Assembly (NCBI GenBank): GCA_023079485.1
Contig: CM041083.1
Coordinates: 169,219,400 to 169,283,399 of the forward strand
Direction: 5' to 3'
Origin: Archilochus colubris
Taxonomy: Eukaryota; Chordata; Aves; Apodiformes; Trochilidae
DNA: 64,000 nt
The first letter of the stretch is position 1. Every line of letters starts with the position of its first letter. Under the pieces are notes generated by a model. The model did not search any database, was not told the origin of the DNA, and saw only the letters and a list, made by a program, of their open reading frames with translations. The position numbers were made by a program, and so were the translations under genes. Below, one piece after another: positions 48,019-60,735 of this stretch.

Positions 48019-48572
48019 AGAATCATAGAATCTTCTATGTTGGAAAAGACCTTTAAAATCATCAAATCAAACCCAGCACTGCCAAGTCCACCACTAATCT
48101 TGGTCTCTATGCACCGCATCTACAGATCTTTTAAATACCTCCAGTGAATGATAACTCCACCAGTTCTCTGGGCAGCCAGTTCCAGTGCCTGACAACCTTT
48201 TCAGAGATGAAGTTGTTCCTAATATTCGATCTAAACCTCCTCTTGCACAACTTGAAGCCTTTTTCTCTTGTCCTCTCACTTACTTGAGAGAAGAGACCAA
48301 CACTCACCTGGCTGCATCTTCCTTTCAGGTAGTTGTAGAGAGTGATAAGGTCTCCCCTCAGTTTTCTCCAGACTGAACAACCCCAGTCACCCCAACTGGC
48401 CCTCATAAGGCTTGTGTGCTAGGTCCCTCATCAGCTTTGTTGCCCTTCTCTGAACTTCCCTCAGCACCTCAATGTCCTTGTACTGAGGGGTCCAGAGCTG
48501 AACAGAGCGTTTGAGATGCGGCCTCACCAGTGCCAAGTACCTGGTCCTGCTGGCAGCACTATGTCTGATACA
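48019..48572 (-). mobile_element. CR1 LINE, 5'-truncated, diverged
   Basis: Reverse orientation: tail and 3'UTR at 48019-48130, then the ORF2 remnant (frame 48131-48406: [35 protein letters not shown]). It extends through GCGGCCTCACCAGTGCCAAG to CTGCTGGCAGCACTATGTCT, with a small internal deletion at about 48540. Substitutions and frameshifts make it an old copy. Confidence 0.92.
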
Positions 48573-49482
48573 GATTAATCATTTGTATTAGCTCATTTGG
48601 GGCTTATTTGATTAGCTGTGTTTGCATCAACCTTATGCTCTTTGGCAAAGATTTCTGTTGTCCTTTCCTGTGTCCTTCATGGTTGTCATGGTCCTCTAAA
48701 ATAGCTCTTCTATTCTCTTCACCCACCCCAACAATGATGTAAAATACCTGCAAAATAAAGTTCACTGGTTCATATTTAGTGTTTTTATTTATAACTGGGG
48801 TGAGCTATAACTACACAGAGCTGGTTACTAGTAGATGGTAGTATCTGGGTAAAACATGGTAGTTCCATTCTAGTCCCATGTGCCCATAAAGCTTTTCTGG
48901 ACTCAGCCCACAACTCAAGAGTTGTAGAGCTACATTAGTAGAGGTATTACATTAAGAGAGAACCAAAGTATCTGACCTAAAATTATCTGAAATCTTTATC
49001 TGTTTTAACATTGAAATGGTAGGTTTCCTTTTTTCTTATGTTATAAACAACTTGACTTTTCTGAATGTTATGTCTCGATGGATTGCATTTTGCTATCTAC
49101 AGAATTTTGCACAGAATAATCTCTAAAGGGTCACTGGCAGCATGTGCTGGTGACACAGCATCATCAGTAAAATGCCCAAGTTCCAAAAGACAGGATTAAT
49201 CTCACCCCCTTATAATTCAGTGTCATCCTTGTTCAGTGCAGGCTAATTCCATGTATCACAAAGGTTGTTTAAATTTCAATAAATTCTGAGGCAATCTCAC
49301 AAGCTCATGGTTGCTGTTAACGAACAAAACTTAATCTGCGGAACTTGCAACACGAGTTCAGTGCAGCCTGAGGCCATTTGTGGCGTTTATGCAATCCCAA
49401 GAGATGAAAATTCTTATTGCCTCATTCCTGAACCTTTGAGCTCTCTGTAGGCATTACTTCCACAAAAAAATCATCACCCTGC
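48573..49482. other. Intergenic, nothing recognised
   Basis: This stretch between the CR1 and the LTR-like block has no open frame or repeat that I can assign. Confidence 0.6.
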
Positions 49483-49835
49483 TGTAGCGGGAGGAGCCAT
49501 TCTTGCTCCTGAAGCTCGACGAGCTGCTGGTCTCTTCCAGGACTCCAGCCACCACACAGCACTTCCAGGGTAGAAGTGTAGCGGGACGGTAGAAGTGTAG
49601 CGGGACGGTAGAAGTGTAGCGGGACGGTAGAAGTGTAGCGGGACGGTAGAAGTGTAGCGGGACGGTAGAAGTGTAGCGGGAAGAGCCTTTCTTGCTCCAG
49701 AGGCTCGACAAGCTGCTGGCCTCTCCATACCTCACACCAGAGTGAGCTGAGATCTGCTCTGTGGGTGTGTGTCCCACCTTTATTAGCCCCCTGATCTTGC
49801 TCATGCCCAATAGGGGCCTGTCCTAATCAGGCACA
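49483..49835 (-). repeat. Possible solo LTR-like element with internal 19-bp array (unclassified)
   Basis: The block begins TGTAGCGGGAGG and ends CAGGCACA on the plus strand, so on the minus strand it would run TGTGCC...CTACA, the TG...CA ends of an LTR. On that strand AATAAA (at about 49780) is followed by GGTGGGACAC, as in an LTR polyadenylation region. Its right half repeats the left end: 49485-49535 and 49673-49725 are similar (AGCCATTCTTGCTCC / AGCCTTTCTTGCTCC). I found no matching target duplication at these exact ends. No viral gene is present. The class is uncertain. Confidence 0.4.
49571..49684. repeat. 19-bp tandem repeat, 6 copies
   Basis: The unit TAGAAGTGTAGCGGGACGG lies in exact register at 49571, 49590, 49609, 49628, 49647 and 49666. 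The first five are identical and the last turns into the flanking duplicated arm (GTAGCGGGAAGAGCC). The perfect identity points to a recent expansion. Confidence 0.97.
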
Positions 49836-52800
49836 GGTGGACTCACACCCACTCACTGGCAATTCGAGGCACCTGGTTTATCTGGTTTCTCTAGACCCTG
49901 CCTTGCTGGCCATGGGATGGAGCTGTGGATGGCACACAGGGAAAGATTTAGCCCAGAAAAAAGGCTGAGGTGAGCACCCAACTTGTTCTGTTCAGACATT
50001 AATATCCTAAACCCTTGCCTGAGGGAGCTGCCAGTGAATTCCCTGCTGGCATATGTTCTGGGTCTGTCTAACAGGAGAATTCAGCAGCAGCAGCCTGACC
50101 CCTTGACCTTGTCAATGTAAATAAAATACACAAAATTGTGCCTTCTGTGCTGTCATCTGTAGGAAGCGGTGTGGTGGCCTGTGTGTTGTGACTGCATTAG
50201 CATTGCATGAGCACTGAATGAAAACCTTCACAGGCTTTGCGTGCACCAAAGTGCAGATTTAAAATAGCTCTGAATGACCTGGTCTGAGATTTGAAATCCC
50301 ACACAGAGTTGCATTGATGTAATCTCTCGTGTTTAATATAAATTAGAATGAATATTTTTTTCTGGGAATTTGAAACTGGAAATTGATTAAATCTGTATTT
50401 AAAGAATGACCTAAAATCTTCAGGAAATAAAGAAAAAAACCCAAAGTGGATGTCATGAAGCCATGATGGGGTGAATATTCTTTCTAAAAGGAATGACCTT
50501 GAAACTGTTTTGGATTCATCTCTCAGCCCATATCTGAAGTGAGGTACAATCTTTACTTTTGCAGGGCAATGCTGCTTAACACAGGTCCTTCAGGGAAGCT
50601 CTGGCTTGATTAGGATTTTCTTGATGTTTTCAATAGCAGCATTATCTTTTATGAACTAGACAAAGAGAAACCTTACACACTGATTGTTGTTTAAGCCATT
50701 TGTTTTGCTTCATTCTGTTCAGATGCAACAGTTCAAACTGAAAACTAGAAACATTAACTGCACTTAGTGAGGATAAATATCAAAAGAAGAGGCAGGAGGT
50801 ACAAAAACCTCTTTCTTTTTAGTTCAACCAGAATTTCAGCATGTGTGAATATGTAACTTGCTTTCACCTGCTCTCTTTGGTCTATTGCAGCAAACTATGT
50901 GATTTTATCAGACAGTCTGTCTGGGAAGATTCAATTTTATGACAAGTGAAAGAAATGTGAAAAGAGGGAATTATGAGGAGATTAAAGTAATACAGTACAT
51001 GAATATGTTTAGCTCATACATTAGGAGGTAGATTTTTCATTTATGAGTGGCTGTAGGGTTTTTACTTTTTAAAATAAACACTTTTAAAGTCCCCAGTGGA
51101 GCCACTTAAATTATAAAAGATCTCAGTTTCCCCTGAATATATTTTAAGAACCAAAATATGGTATCTCTCTGTGTCAGAAGGAGTAACCCAGCCCATCTTG
51201 ACTTTCACTTGCTGTCCTGAACAATGGCTCTGTGCTGTCCTAATATCTTAAATGGATTAATGCTCTAAGAATGCTTAAATGGGATTGTGGAGCTTTCATT
51301 TACACTTGGGACACTGTTCTTCATTCTCATTTCCTTTCTCTGTATTCAGCATTGGTTTTGTCTGAAGGTCAATTGAAAGACATCTTAAAAGCCTTGCCTT
51401 CATTTCTACTTTTATTTTCTTACTTCATAGCACACTGAACTAGTTCAAGAGCACTGCAGAGCACGTCAAATGCAGTTTTGTCTTCAAAAGCTCAGAATGT
51501 AAGGGCTTAACCCACTTTGCATGCAACTAGTCAGTCAGTTTGGTTTCAAAGAATGAGTACTGTTATTCAAGTGGGTAGGCATCAGCAGAACTGGTCCACA
51601 CAGAATAATAAATGAATTAATGGAAGGGAGGATGTTTTTTTGTAAGACTTGAGTGTGCTTGGCCTTGATTTATATTGTACAAAGAGTGGCTGGCAGCCCA
51701 ACTACTGTTATGTTGTGTGGTATGGAAGCAGGTAGTACAGTAGGTAATGAGGGGAAGGTACTAATGCCCTCTTACACTATTTCTCATGATAAATCAACAC
51801 CTGAAATCAGTTTCTGGGTAGGCATACAAAGAGGAGTAGGGATGAGCCCCTCTCTTCTCTGAGCTGTCACGAGAGGAATCAGCTCACTGCCACGTGAGGC
51901 AACACATGCAAGTGAAAGTGTGCTGGCTCAGTAACACAGTATCCAAGAACTTAACACTAACTTTTATTGTTATCCTTCTTAATTATAATTCTAATTAGCA
52001 CTAGCAGGGATTTGAAGAAGAAAAGGTGGGAGTCCAGTCAACAGGGAACAGCCAACCGGGGTATCACTCCACAAGCAGTTATGGTGTGTGGTTCACAGCA
52101 TTTATCTAACTTCAGATTTAATTGTGCAGCTAATTGCTTAATTACAACAGAGTCTAATGTCCTACTTGAACAGCAGTGCTGTCTGGAACGAGCACGAAAG
52201 GCAAGTAAATCAATAGTCAATTTGAATGTGTTCACAAGAGAAAATTGGTGCTCTGGAAGAAGTGTGCCCCTTTGGACACAACAGTAACCATGAGTTTTTC
52301 CTTCTTCAGATCCACGTTTGTAAACCTGAAACCTTTCCTCTGCCTGTAAAATATTGCAGTCACAAGGATGTTTGGCAGCCCATGCTAATGCTAATGATAT
52401 CCAGCAACTGCTGTCAGCTCTTATTACCTCCTTCCATTCCTACCTTCTGCTTGCTGAGTCCACTTCTTTGGCTGCCCTGCCTTTTCTAGCATAAGGACTT
52501 TGGGGCAGGAAATTGCCTTCTTGCTGTGATCTGCAGGTGTTAAACACAGAAGGGCTCTGATCCACCACTGAAACTCTTAAGATCATAATGAAGCCAATAC
52601 AGATCAGCCCAAGACAGATTCTGTGGTTGTTATAATTAAGTGTATTTTTTTCCCTAAATTAAAGAGGGATCCTTTGAAAAATAGAATAGGCCAAGTTATT
52701 TTTTATCCATCCAGCATTAGAATATATCTGTGTCGCTGGAAGACTATACTTGCTGGAGGCTTAGAAAAGGCATTTGATATGCGTAGCATTATTTAACTGT

Positions 52801-52983
52801 GCCTAGACTTATTTTAGATTAATTTAGACTTCTGAAAAAGAAGAGACACAGACATTGATTATAGCCCAGTCCTTGAACTTATTTGGGAACAGAAGAATGA
52901 CTGAAAACCAAGCCAGTATCATTTTATTTCTTTAAAGTGAGCGGCGGATTGAGAATACTTTGCATGAGTTGTAGCCTAGACTG

Positions 52984-53022
52984 CCCCCCCACTCCCCTTT
53001 TTTTTTTGTGTGTGTGTGTGTA
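52984..53022. repeat. Poly-C, poly-T and (GT)n low-complexity tract
   Basis: A run of C, then about ten T, then about eight GT dinucleotides, in adjacent order. Confidence 0.9.
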
Positions 53023-53416
53023 ATGTACTAAGCATTATTACTTCTTTTCAGTATGAGGAAATGTAAATTTTATTTATAATGTCTTGATAAAATGACATTA
53101 TGGCAAAGTGTTGCCTCTGAAAATGCAATGTCTGTGTTTCACAACCTCTATTTCTTGGTATTGGAAAGATTTCTCGTTACTAGCAAGTCCATGTGGAAGA
53201 GCCATCACTTAGATTTCTACTGTTTCTTGACAGAAGAAATGTACAGTGCAAAATATGGTTAATGAGAGTGGTATTTATTTCAGATTGCTTTTAATATCTG
53301 GTTTGTAAAGAGTTATTTAGAACTCTTTATTCAATGAGATTAACAAACGCACAAAGTCTTCCTTACAAACAGGCAAAATAAAAGATTTATTACAAGACTG
53401 GCCAACACATAAAGTT

Positions 53417-53531
53417 GTGGTGAACTGACCCCAGCCCCCAGCCAGTACCCACAGAGATGTTTGCTCATTCCCTATCTCATGTAAGAGACAAGGGAGAGAC
53501 TGTGTGTCTTTGGCTGGGGTTAACCCACCAC
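53417..53531. repeat. 115-bp fold-back element with ~20-bp inverted ends
   Basis: The ends are GTGGTGAACTGACCCCAGCC (53417-53436) and, on the other strand, GTGGTGGGTTAACCCCAGCC (from 53531), matching at 16 of 20 bases. The centre has no coding. It could be a small non-autonomous DNA element or a piece of an avian LTR whose end resembles this motif. I see no clear target duplication. Confidence 0.55.
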
Positions 53532-56500
53532 AGTCCTTCCAGACCCTCTAAAAGTCTTCCTCATATCAACAAAGTTCTTGATGCTTTAATTGGTGACACA
53601 TTAGATCCTTGATTGCCTTTAAATTGCTCTAATCTGGGCAAATAGAAATTAGTCATCTAAGTTTAAGCATTCAACAGAAGCTCTATGTTATTGTAAGAGA
53701 AAAAAAATAGACAACCTGAAAGAGCAATTCCTCTTGATCTGAGACAGGGATCTGTGTCCAAACAAATTGTTCTCTTCAAACACCCATTTCTAATGGGAAC
53801 TTTGCCTCGCTAGGTCAAATCTGAATGGGTTACTTCAGACACCCAAAGGCAAGTGAGACAAAGCCAACTAACTACTTATGTTTTTATCTGATTTAAATTG
53901 CTTCCCTCCTTTGTCCTATTCCCCTTTCCTCCTTCATTCTCCCTTTCCTCTCTCCCTTCTCTTCTATGCCTTTTAATCTGCCAACTCTTTTTTTAGAAGA
54001 TGTGTCCCACATAACCACCCAACTTCTCATTCTTCTACTTTTTGTTATCCTGTGTCTGTTTATCCCCCTGGACTGTATTATCATTGCTACTCATGCATTA
54101 CACTTCAGAAATACCACATTGAGATCTAGTCAATAGAGGTTTGATTCAAAAATTTTCTTGGAGGGCAGTTGTCAATCCCAGTTTGCTGAAGCCATCAGCA
54201 GATCTTTCCCTGGCTAATCCAACCACTCTATACTAACTCTCTTTTGAGATTCACATTAGAGGATTGCATCAGGTTCTGAAACTTAACCTGAAAGGCAGGA
54301 AGTTATTGGAAAACAAGCTCTTGTTTTGCAGTCCCTTGTGGATAACACCCACTTGGATGAAGTTGCCATCTGTTGTTTTCTTGGATCGTGTCAGAATATG
54401 GAAAATAAACTGGAAGAGAGAGAGGCAAAACAACAGACAGATACAAGTGGGAAATGATATCTGGAAATTTACTGTTGAGGTTCTACAAAGCAAGAGAAGA
54501 ACATGAAATATTATATGTTAGGTCTGGGAGAAACCTGCTGGGGCAATAAAAGCAATTGCAGCAATCACCAAAAAGTGGCTACAGCATGAAGAAAACTCCC
54601 TGGCTGCCATAGATCCAGAATCATTGCTCTTTCTTTCCTTTTCTCTTAGTTATATTGGCAAAAATAGGCCAAATGCCTATTAGGCAGTGGGAAGTGGGAC
54701 GAGAAACATCCTGTAGACCACATCAAGAAGGACAAAGTAGAAGAGCAGTTAGACTAAATAACTTAGGGACTTAATGATGAGAACTGGAAGTGTGACATTC
54801 CCATTATTCTTCACTTTGGCAAAGCTGAGTTTTAATGAAGAATCCAGCCTGTACCTTATTAACTGTCTCCAGTTACAAGACAGGAAAAGAAAGTATCTTG
54901 AGGTATAGGGTTATGATCACGTCTCATCAGTTTAGTGACACCACAAGTATTTTCACTTAAATTAAATAAAGTTAAATTTAAAATCAAGTGGTTTGGGATT
55001 CAAAACCAAATGACATCAGTTCTGTTGATGAAAGTGATAGTTGTTTATCCCTATTAAAAAAAGAAGCATAGTTTTTTCTGTTTTCCTTCCTTCAGCTATC
55101 AGTGAATACATACCTGTAACACACAAAGAAGATACATATATTATATGCAATATTGCATGAGACTCAAAATTGGTATATCACTCAAAAAGTTTTTTTTTAG
55201 AAATGCTTTAATAGCAAATTCTGCATCTAGCAGCATTTATCATGTTATATTCATATATCATGTTATATACTTGAATAGAAAAACTATTATTATAACTAAC
55301 ATAGTTCATCTGCTAGCTTCTAAACTGAAGCAAACACTTAATATTCTAGTAATATTTACTGGACTTATTTTAGGCATGTCTCTAAGTAATATTTAAATCT
55401 GATTCTCTTAAGCTGAAACCATTTTACTGACTCAGTGATACAACCATTTCCTGAAAAAGAAGGACATATTTCCTGTATTTTGTTAATATTTGACAACACT
55501 GATCTTAAACCAATAGCAGCATGACACTGATTTGTAAGACAGATTTAAAAGTAAGGTTGAAATTCTGTATTATTGCATCCCACATAAACTAGTTTACTGA
55601 GCCACAATTATATAATAAATTACATTTAACCCCCAAAATAGACCCTGTTGTCTTTATTTCAGTTGTATAATTAATCAGAGTTAAAAAGGAGGGAGGACCT
55701 TGTGGATGAGCTCTCAACTGACAATGTTCTGTAACCATGCACTGAAGTTTCCTCAGCTTCAGAAAAGCTGATCAGCAGAAGTCAACTGCATGCTTCGGGT
55801 TCTTCAAAGGAGTGAGTTTTGCCCCCAGTCCTTAGTTTGGAAAGAAACAAACAAAAGCAAACAAGCAAAACTTCCTGGCTAATTTTCTCAGAAAGGACAA
55901 AGTTCCCTTTGAGATATTGGAAGCTTTTAAAAGTTGGTATCAGTATCTGCAATTGCATTCTGCTTTCTGCAGGGAAACAGAGAGAATTTGGGCTCAAAGA
56001 ACCCAGAACCTTTCCTTGGTGTTACCCCATAGGAACATCTCATCTCTGAACTTTCAGTGCATGAAGTGAGGTTAGTGTAGAAACCTTCACAGAATAAACC
56101 TTAATTGGAGGTCAGGTGTTTGAACGTCTCTGTGAGCACACAGGCTAAAATAATTGGAATAATAACATTGGAAAGAAAAGTAAGCAGTACTTGCACCAAC
56201 AGGCCCTACCATTTTGACAGTTTTCTTCCTTTCTCAGGACAGAAGGAGATCCTTTTGCATTAACTGTGTCCAAAACCAAATCTCAGAGAAGAGCCCCTTG
56301 AGGCCTTCTATCTCCCACAAAAAATAATAGCATATAACAGGAGCCAAGACTGAGCATGAGACTGAAAAATAAGCTTTGCAGTAAAATAAAACAGTGGGGA
56401 TAATCTTCTTAGCTTGCCTAAAAAAAAAGTTTGATTTAGCTTGATCCCATTTTCTGATTTCCATTACATGAAACAGCCATTTAGTTACAGAGGAGCCTTT

Positions 56501-59500
56501 CTTCCAACTAAGAAAGGTGCTGGAAATTCTAATGATTAGAAATCAACACTAACATAGGTGATGGAACAATTTATTCAGATTGTTTGTAAGCTTTGTAACG
56601 TTTTCGTCCTTTTTTTTAGGACTCTTGACTGAACACTTAGAGTGTCTAGGCCTGTGTCAAGGCTTGCTACTACATTATAGTGACAGTCATATCAATGTCA
56701 GAGATAACACAAGTTCTTATTATACAGTAAAGATTGTGTCTACCCTTACTAAGAGGATCAGTCAGAGAGCATATGTTCTGTGTCTGGCTTCCTTGACCTC
56801 AGATGCTTTGCTTCATTCTTCAGAATATTGTTTTGTATATAGTGGTCCTAAAACTTTCATACTTAGCTCAGCAAATGATTGAGAGAGCTCAGTCAAAACT
56901 GTGTTTTGCATTACTTGCCATTCCTGTAGACCTTGTATTATCTGGAAGCAGTTATAGTATGCTTTTTTGCTTTGGATTTTTGCTTTGGATTTACTCACGG
57001 TAATATACTACAAAATAAGAGCAAATTCCTTTAGGACCTAACGAAGCAACTCTTTTAGAAGGGTTTAGAAAGGCATCTTTCAGTTAGTAGGTTTTTAAAC
57101 CACTGATTTTTTGTCTTAATTTTTTATTCTTCTAAATTCTCAGTTACCTTGCCAAGAGGTACCAGATCAAATGCCTTAGAGAACATGCTCAGATATCCAC
57201 ACTTGCTCTATGAGCTTGTGGTTTAAAGACTGCATCCCACACTACTTCTGGCTGTTGTCTGGTTTCCTGTCATAGTCTCCAGAAATGCCTGACAGTGCTG
57301 AAGACCTGGATTCATACTGACCTTGTTCTTCTTAGAACCCCATCCCTGTGCCCTCCCGGTGAAACACTCTCTATGATGCAAGGTAAAAAAGACTTTGTTG
57401 CTGAAAAACAGTTTAAAAATAATAAATCCAGTCTTTGTGTACTGGAGTAAAAATAGAATGAGAAATGGAAATAGAATTGTATCCCTAATTTCTGTAGTTT
57501 TGATAATATTCAAGTTAGATATGTAATCTATGTGTATCCAGTGTCTTTGAATCATACAATCACTATTATCAGGTGGGAAAAAAAAAGCTTTAAGTCCAGT
57601 GTTATCAAGTAGTTTTAGAATAATTACTATGTAAATCCGTAGTAGTATAATGTGCCCTGGGGAAGCAACATAAACCATCTCAAGTCCAATTTTTTTCCTG
57701 GTGAAAACATCTGCATGGTTTATTTTGAACTTTTAAAAAATACTCCCTTAATTCTTCCTCATAAATCATAAAATGGAAACCTTTGTTTTATATAAAATAA
57801 TGTCTCTAACTTTCTTATGTCTGTATAACATAAAAAACTTGGAAATAATATTTTGTATTTATATTCTTACATAGTTATGTAAATTTTAGTGAAGATTAGT
57901 CAGTCGTATTGTGAGGTACTTCTAGTATTTCAAAATGTGGTGGGTTTTTTTCAGCAAAGTTAAAAGTGCAATCACTTTCTGTGTAGCCACCATTCTGATG
58001 ACAGGGATAGTCTAAGGAAGTGTAGCAATAGATGAGGAGTGATGCACAATGATGCCAAATTATACCACCTACATTGTACCATTTGACACATGAAAGGTAT
58101 TTTTGTAGCATCCAGGTTAATAATAGCTTGCAGACTCTTCCCTGCTTCTTTCCCCTGGGATCCACAGTTTCTTCTAGGGGATATAGCAGATCTAGCCAAA
58201 AATGTGAACAAAGAGACAAAACTTCAGTTGTGCAGCAAAAATGTATCTTTTATTGTTCTGATTGAGAAAAATACCTTTTCTATTCAAAACATTCTCTTTT
58301 CCAGAGGGTTTTCATTCTACTTCTCTGCCAAACGGCCAGATATAAAATTAAAGTTATGGATTCAGTAAGTAAGGAGTAGACTTGTGTGGGTACATTACCA
58401 ATGGCATTATTCTAAAGAAGAAATTATGTCTAAATGGACTGATAAAAGCACCCATAGTATTAGTGGGAGCAATACCAAACACTGCTAATTCTGTTTAGTT
58501 TTAGTCTTTAATGAGATGACACAGTATTGACAGCTGGTTGGCTTGCATTTCTCCCAAAACTGGAACAAAATTCAAGCTTCTCTGAAAAGAAAAGGAGAAA
58601 ATAGGCTTTGGGTCAAAAGAAATCTGTAGATGGGGGAAGAATTAAACAAAATAATTTAGTATGTTAAGGCAGGTGCAGTGCAAGAGGTTTATACAGACTT
58701 TTTCCAAACACTAATTGCCATCTCACAGGGATTATCTTCTAAAGGGAAAACGTGCTTAGGCAAAACAACAGATGGTACAAAATAGTTTATGTGGAATTTT
58801 CCTTCTAGTTGAGCTAGGTGACAATATAGTAGCGTGCTGCATTAGGGTATGTTTTATTGTGTAGCATGAAGATGATGAGTTTTGACAAATTAACATATTG
58901 CCATTGAACAGAGGTTTTATATTAATTTTGTTGGAAAGAGATACACATTATTCTCCCCACTCCTTGCAGTCTACAGAGGCACTACCAAGAACACTGAGAG
59001 AAAGTCTTACAAAAAGAAATTAAAAGGGCCTGCAGTTGTTGAACTTACCTACTGTCATTATTTATTATCTGTCAAGTATCTTAACATGACATTTGACAAC
59101 CCATAATGGCAAGGAATGCACCTTAGGACTGTTGCTATTTGTGCTCCCCTTTCCTCCTGGATCTGGGAGAGACTGTGATGTGCATACTTAAATTAATGGC
59201 TGAAATTTGGGGATCTCAATTTGTCATGCATGTCATTTAATTCTCTCAAACTGGCCAATGAACACAGCGTGGAGGGGATGAAAATGCATTCTGCATGCAT
59301 GAAAGGCAGCAGACAGATTTATTGACTTCAGATGCAGTAAGGAGAGACAGTGACAGCTATTCCCTAAGAACCAGAAACAACAGAAGTCACAAATCTGTGG
59401 ATCAGTGGACTAAAGCAACAGATTGTGACTGAAAGGTTCAACCTCCTGGTTTAATTCTCTTTCATTTAAATCAGTTATTATTGCACTCCATGTTTATGTT

Positions 59501-60240
59501 TCTACCCTGCTAATCTGTTTTTTTTTTCATTTTTTTGTATCAACCTGAATTTGGAGTCTGTTCTGTATTAAAGACTTCCAATTCTCCTCCACCTCCATGA
59601 ACTTTTTGTTCTTTCATGAAGAAAATCTAAGAATTGAATCCATCTGAGGTTGTTTTCAAGATGTGGATGTGATGTTCAGCAAAACTTAACAGATGGATGT
59701 TAGGCATAAGCAGAGAAAGTATACAAAATAACAAGATTGGATTCACCATTATCCATCAGAAAGTTGTCTGACATGGTGTTTCTGCTGCCTTTCACATCTC
59801 TCTGATTTTCTTGTGTCTCAAGTTGTCATAAATAAAAATGGTTATAATAACTTCACTTGCTTTTCCTGTAGTTTCTGGGCTTACACAGCTTTACTGTATA
59901 TTTCTAACTCAAATGGAGTTTATCAGCTTTCCTCAAAAGCTTTCCAGATTTCCTCAAATGGATGTATTTTTTATCTTGCATTTTATCATTCTGCAGCTCT
60001 TTTCCACCCTTTTTCAAAATAATTCTCTCGTTTTTACTAAAATTTTCAATCAGCTGTTTCCTGGAGCTTGCAGAATCAGCGTCATCTAACAGAAGTAAAC
60101 AAATGGAACACCTCACCCTTCGCACTGAGCATAAACTATTTATACTGCATTTTCTGGATGCCTAAAAATCACTATGCAACACTGTAATCCATGCATGAAG
60201 AACTAATTTCAGCTCCATTGCCTTCCATGGAGCTGCAGGA

Positions 60241-60735
60241 ATCACAGAATCATAGAATTGGCTGGGTTAGAAGGGACCTCAGAGACCATCAAGTCCAACC
60301 CTTGAACCACTACCGCTGCAGTTACCAGACCATGGCACTGAGTGCCACATCCAGTCTCTTTTTAAATATCTCCAGGGATGGAGAATCCACTACTTCCCTG
60401 GGCAGCCCATTCCAATGCCTGATCACCCTCTCCGTAAAGAAATTCTTTCTATATCCAACCTAAACCTCCCCTGGCACAACTTGAGACCGTGCCCTCTTGT
60501 CTTGCTGAGAGTTGCCTGGGAAAAGAGACCAACCCCCCCCTGGCTACCCCCTCCTTTCAGGGAGTTGTAGAGAGTGATGAGGTCTCCCCTGAGCCTCCTC
60601 TTCTCCAGGCTGAACAGCCCCAGCTCCCTCAGCCTCTCCTCATAGGATCTGTGCTCGAGTCCCTTCACCAGCCTTGTTGCCCTCCTTTGGACCTGCTCCA
60701 GCACCTCAATATCCTTCCTAAACTGAGGGGCCCAG
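60241..60735 (-). mobile_element. CR1 LINE, 5'-truncated, young subfamily
   Basis: Reverse orientation with tail, 3'UTR and an ORF2 end that is open over 60423-60743 ([40 protein letters not shown]). It is very close in sequence to the 15500 and 23069 copies. It is truncated at GGGCCCCTCAG in its own sense direction. Confidence 0.95.

Larger units (their letters stand above)
49836..60240. other. Intergenic, mostly featureless
   Basis: This AT-rich sequence upstream of VWA8 holds a fold-back element at 53417-53531 and a C/T/GT low-complexity tract at 52984-53022. The open frames at 51967-52287, 56580-56882 and 57223-57678 lack splice context or any recognisable protein. I saw no DGKH-like coding sequence. 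Confidence 0.6.

Noticed and set aside
57223..57678. Minus-strand frame of 151 codons
   Set aside because: It has no recognisable motif, no flanking splice signals that make sense and an AT-rich, Ile/Phe-heavy composition typical of chance.
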